Shown in pieces: positions 14,417 through 15,316 of a DNA stretch of 15,316 nucleotides; within the stretch, counting starts at the first letter, position 1, and the number at the start of each line of letters is the position of its first letter. A model generated the notes under the pieces. That model did not search any database, was not told where the DNA came from, and worked only from the letters and a program-made list of their open reading frames with translations. The translations under genes were made by a program, and so were the position numbers. Source of the stretch: Methylococcaceae bacterium UBA7658 (lineage in GTDB: Bacteria; Pseudomonadota; Gammaproteobacteria; Methylococcales; Methylomonadaceae); the NCBI GenBank assembly GCA_002483425.1, contig DLHW01000010.1, positions 24,105 to 39,420 of the forward strand, written 5' to 3'.

Positions 14417-14695
14417 TATGTACCACCTCAGATACAGACATCCTGTCTCGCCGTAAATTACCTTATTTAAAGTAAGAAGTTGAGAAAAGCCTGTTCATTC
14501 AATCAGATAAAAATATTTGGTATTTATACTGCTTACCATAGGTTTATCATATAACTGTTAGGGTGACATATTTAGTTTTTTTGGCTTTAGAAAAGTAAAC
14601 TAATGAGCGCAAGCCCTTTATTGATGTGCCTGAGTTAATCCTATAATAAATGAGGTGCGTTTGTAAAAGACTAAATATCTATGAAAACATAGGTT
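14417..14695. other. A+T-rich intergenic stretch downstream of the LysR gene
   Basis: It lies between the small minus-strand ORF's start and the end of the LysR gene. It would contain the promoter of the small ORF, but I could not pick clear boxes. I see no RNA gene or repeat family apart from the weak hairpin at 14679-14692. Confidence 0.5.
14679..14692 (-). terminator. Weak hairpin after the LysR gene, possible terminator
   Basis: CTATG-AAAA-CATAG forms a 5-bp stem with a 4-nt loop just beyond the LysR stop codon. On the minus strand it is followed by a T-containing but interrupted stretch. The stem is short and A/T rich, so termination would be weak. Confidence 0.25.
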
Positions 14696-15316
14696 TTATC
14701 TATGTATTAAAACTGCAAGCAAGTTCTTAATCTCAGTATTTTTCTGGTTCTGCGGATAATAAATCGCATATATCTGGCGGCTGATTTCGGGATTGCTCAA
14801 ATAACGGCAACGCACGTCATCGGCGTTTGCAGGCAGGCTGTACTCCGGCATCAGCGCAACGCCCATGCCAGCACGCACCAAGTTGACGATCCAATCCTCG
14901 CTGTTGCTGCGGTACGTAGCGTATAAGTTGACTTCCTGGTTTTGGCATGTTGTCCGCAGAACATCCCTGAGTTCGCAGTTCAAGCGATCCAAATAAGGCT
15001 CGGACTGGATTTCCTTAAGGTCGATTTGGCTCAAGTGATTAAAGCGGTGCTTGTTGTTGAACGCAACCACGTACTTTTCGGTGTACAGCAAGGTGGATTG
15101 ATAGGGCGAACCCAGCAATTGCACAGGGGCGCTAATCACCAAATCCAGCAATTCCGATTCCAGCTGCTGCAATAACACCGTTTCACAGTCGATAATCAAT
15201 TCAAATTCAATGTTGGGGAACTCATGCTGGTAATGGGCAAATATCGGGCTTAAGCGTTGTGCGCCTACTGTTGCCATCAGTCCTATCCGCAACGGGATAT
15301 TGTTCAACTGGGTAAA
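14696..15316 (-). CDS. LysR-type transcriptional regulator, C-terminal effector domain (runs off the right edge)
   Basis: The minus-strand frame is open to the right edge, so the start and the N-terminal helix-turn-helix lie outside; the TTG at 15307 is not a real start. About 206 residues are visible, almost exactly a LysR substrate-binding domain. PLRIGLMATVGAQRLSPIFAHYQHEFPNIEFEL opens the first lobe, LLDLVISAP follows, and VRAGMGVALMPEYSL is the typical hinge-region signature near the end. LysR proteins are DNA-binding tetramers that sense small ligands. The target genes cannot be inferred: no divergent partner is in view. It may mark the start of ordinary chromosomal or other accessory DNA. 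Confidence 0.92.
   Translation of the reverse strand, partial: FTQLNNIPLRIGLMATVGAQRLSPIFAHYQHEFPNIEFELIIDCETVLLQQLESELLDLVISAPVQLLGSPYQSTLLYTEKYVVAFNNKHRFNHLSQIDLKEIQSEPYLDRLNCELRDVLRTTCQNQEVNLYATYRSNSEDWIVNLVRAGMGVALMPEYSLPANADDVRCRYLSNPEISRQIYAIYYPQNQKNTEIKNLLAVLIHR

Noticed and set aside
14942..15175. A 77-codon plus-strand frame.
   Set aside because: It is antisense to the LysR effector domain, which has clear family motifs.
1..15316. CRISPR arrays, rRNA genes, insertion sequences with terminal inverted repeats, riboswitches.
   Set aside because: I looked for regularly spaced repeats, transposase motifs and known RNA leader patterns and found none that hold up by eye.

Overview
The window carries the second half of a P-type (IncP/RP4 Tra2-like) conjugative type IV secretion operon, an integrase/excisionase/attachment-site module, a two-gene TIR-domain operon of accessory type, a non-coding A+T-rich stretch with gene relics, and the end of a LysR-type regulator. 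It looks like part of an integrative conjugative element or conjugative plasmid from a gammaproteobacterium. The gene order follows RP4 Tra2, and the encoded att fragment is the 3' part of a bacterial tRNA-Leu(UAA). I cannot name the genus; an integrase relic resembles ones I associate with gammaproteobacteria such as methylotrophs, but that is weak evidence.

Region 1 (1-8812, all + strand) is one tightly packed transfer operon: trbE (3' end only), trbF (VirB8), trbG (VirB9), trbH-like lipoprotein, trbI (VirB10), trbJ (VirB5-like), two small membrane-anchored proteins at and next to the trbK position, trbL (VirB6), a TrbN-like lytic transglycosylase, and a DUF1173-type protein. Several junctions are ATGA overlaps, so translation is probably coupled. 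Three consecutive proteins (TrbJ and both small membrane proteins) end in the same 15-residue tail, consensus KFKxGxxxPAKxxG(Y/W), which is unexplained.

Region 2 (8813-10675) is a site-specific recombination module. It holds a 67-residue excisionase-like helix-turn-helix protein, a 58-bp tRNA-Leu 3' fragment (the probable attachment core), 11-bp-period CATGACC direct repeats on both sides of that core (probable arm-type sites), and a 389-residue tyrosine integrase with all expected catalytic residues. Having xis and int on opposite sides of one tRNA fragment is the layout of a circular attP rather than of a simple integrated end.

Region 3 (about 10676-13592) has a possible frameshifted gene relic, then a minus-strand operon. 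Its first gene encodes a 546-residue protein with a protein-kinase-like C-lobe but no N-lobe. Its second gene encodes a 346-residue protein with a C-terminal TIR domain, overlapping the first by 8 nt. I read this as a candidate defence/conflict system carried as cargo. The N-terminus of the TIR protein has faint kinase N-lobe features, so a kinase split between the two proteins is a testable idea.

Region 4 (13593-15316) is A+T rich. It holds a relic of another tyrosine integrase N-terminus behind a strong ribosome binding site, a possible 35-residue membrane protein gene, and the 3' part of a LysR-type regulator on the minus strand that runs off the right edge.
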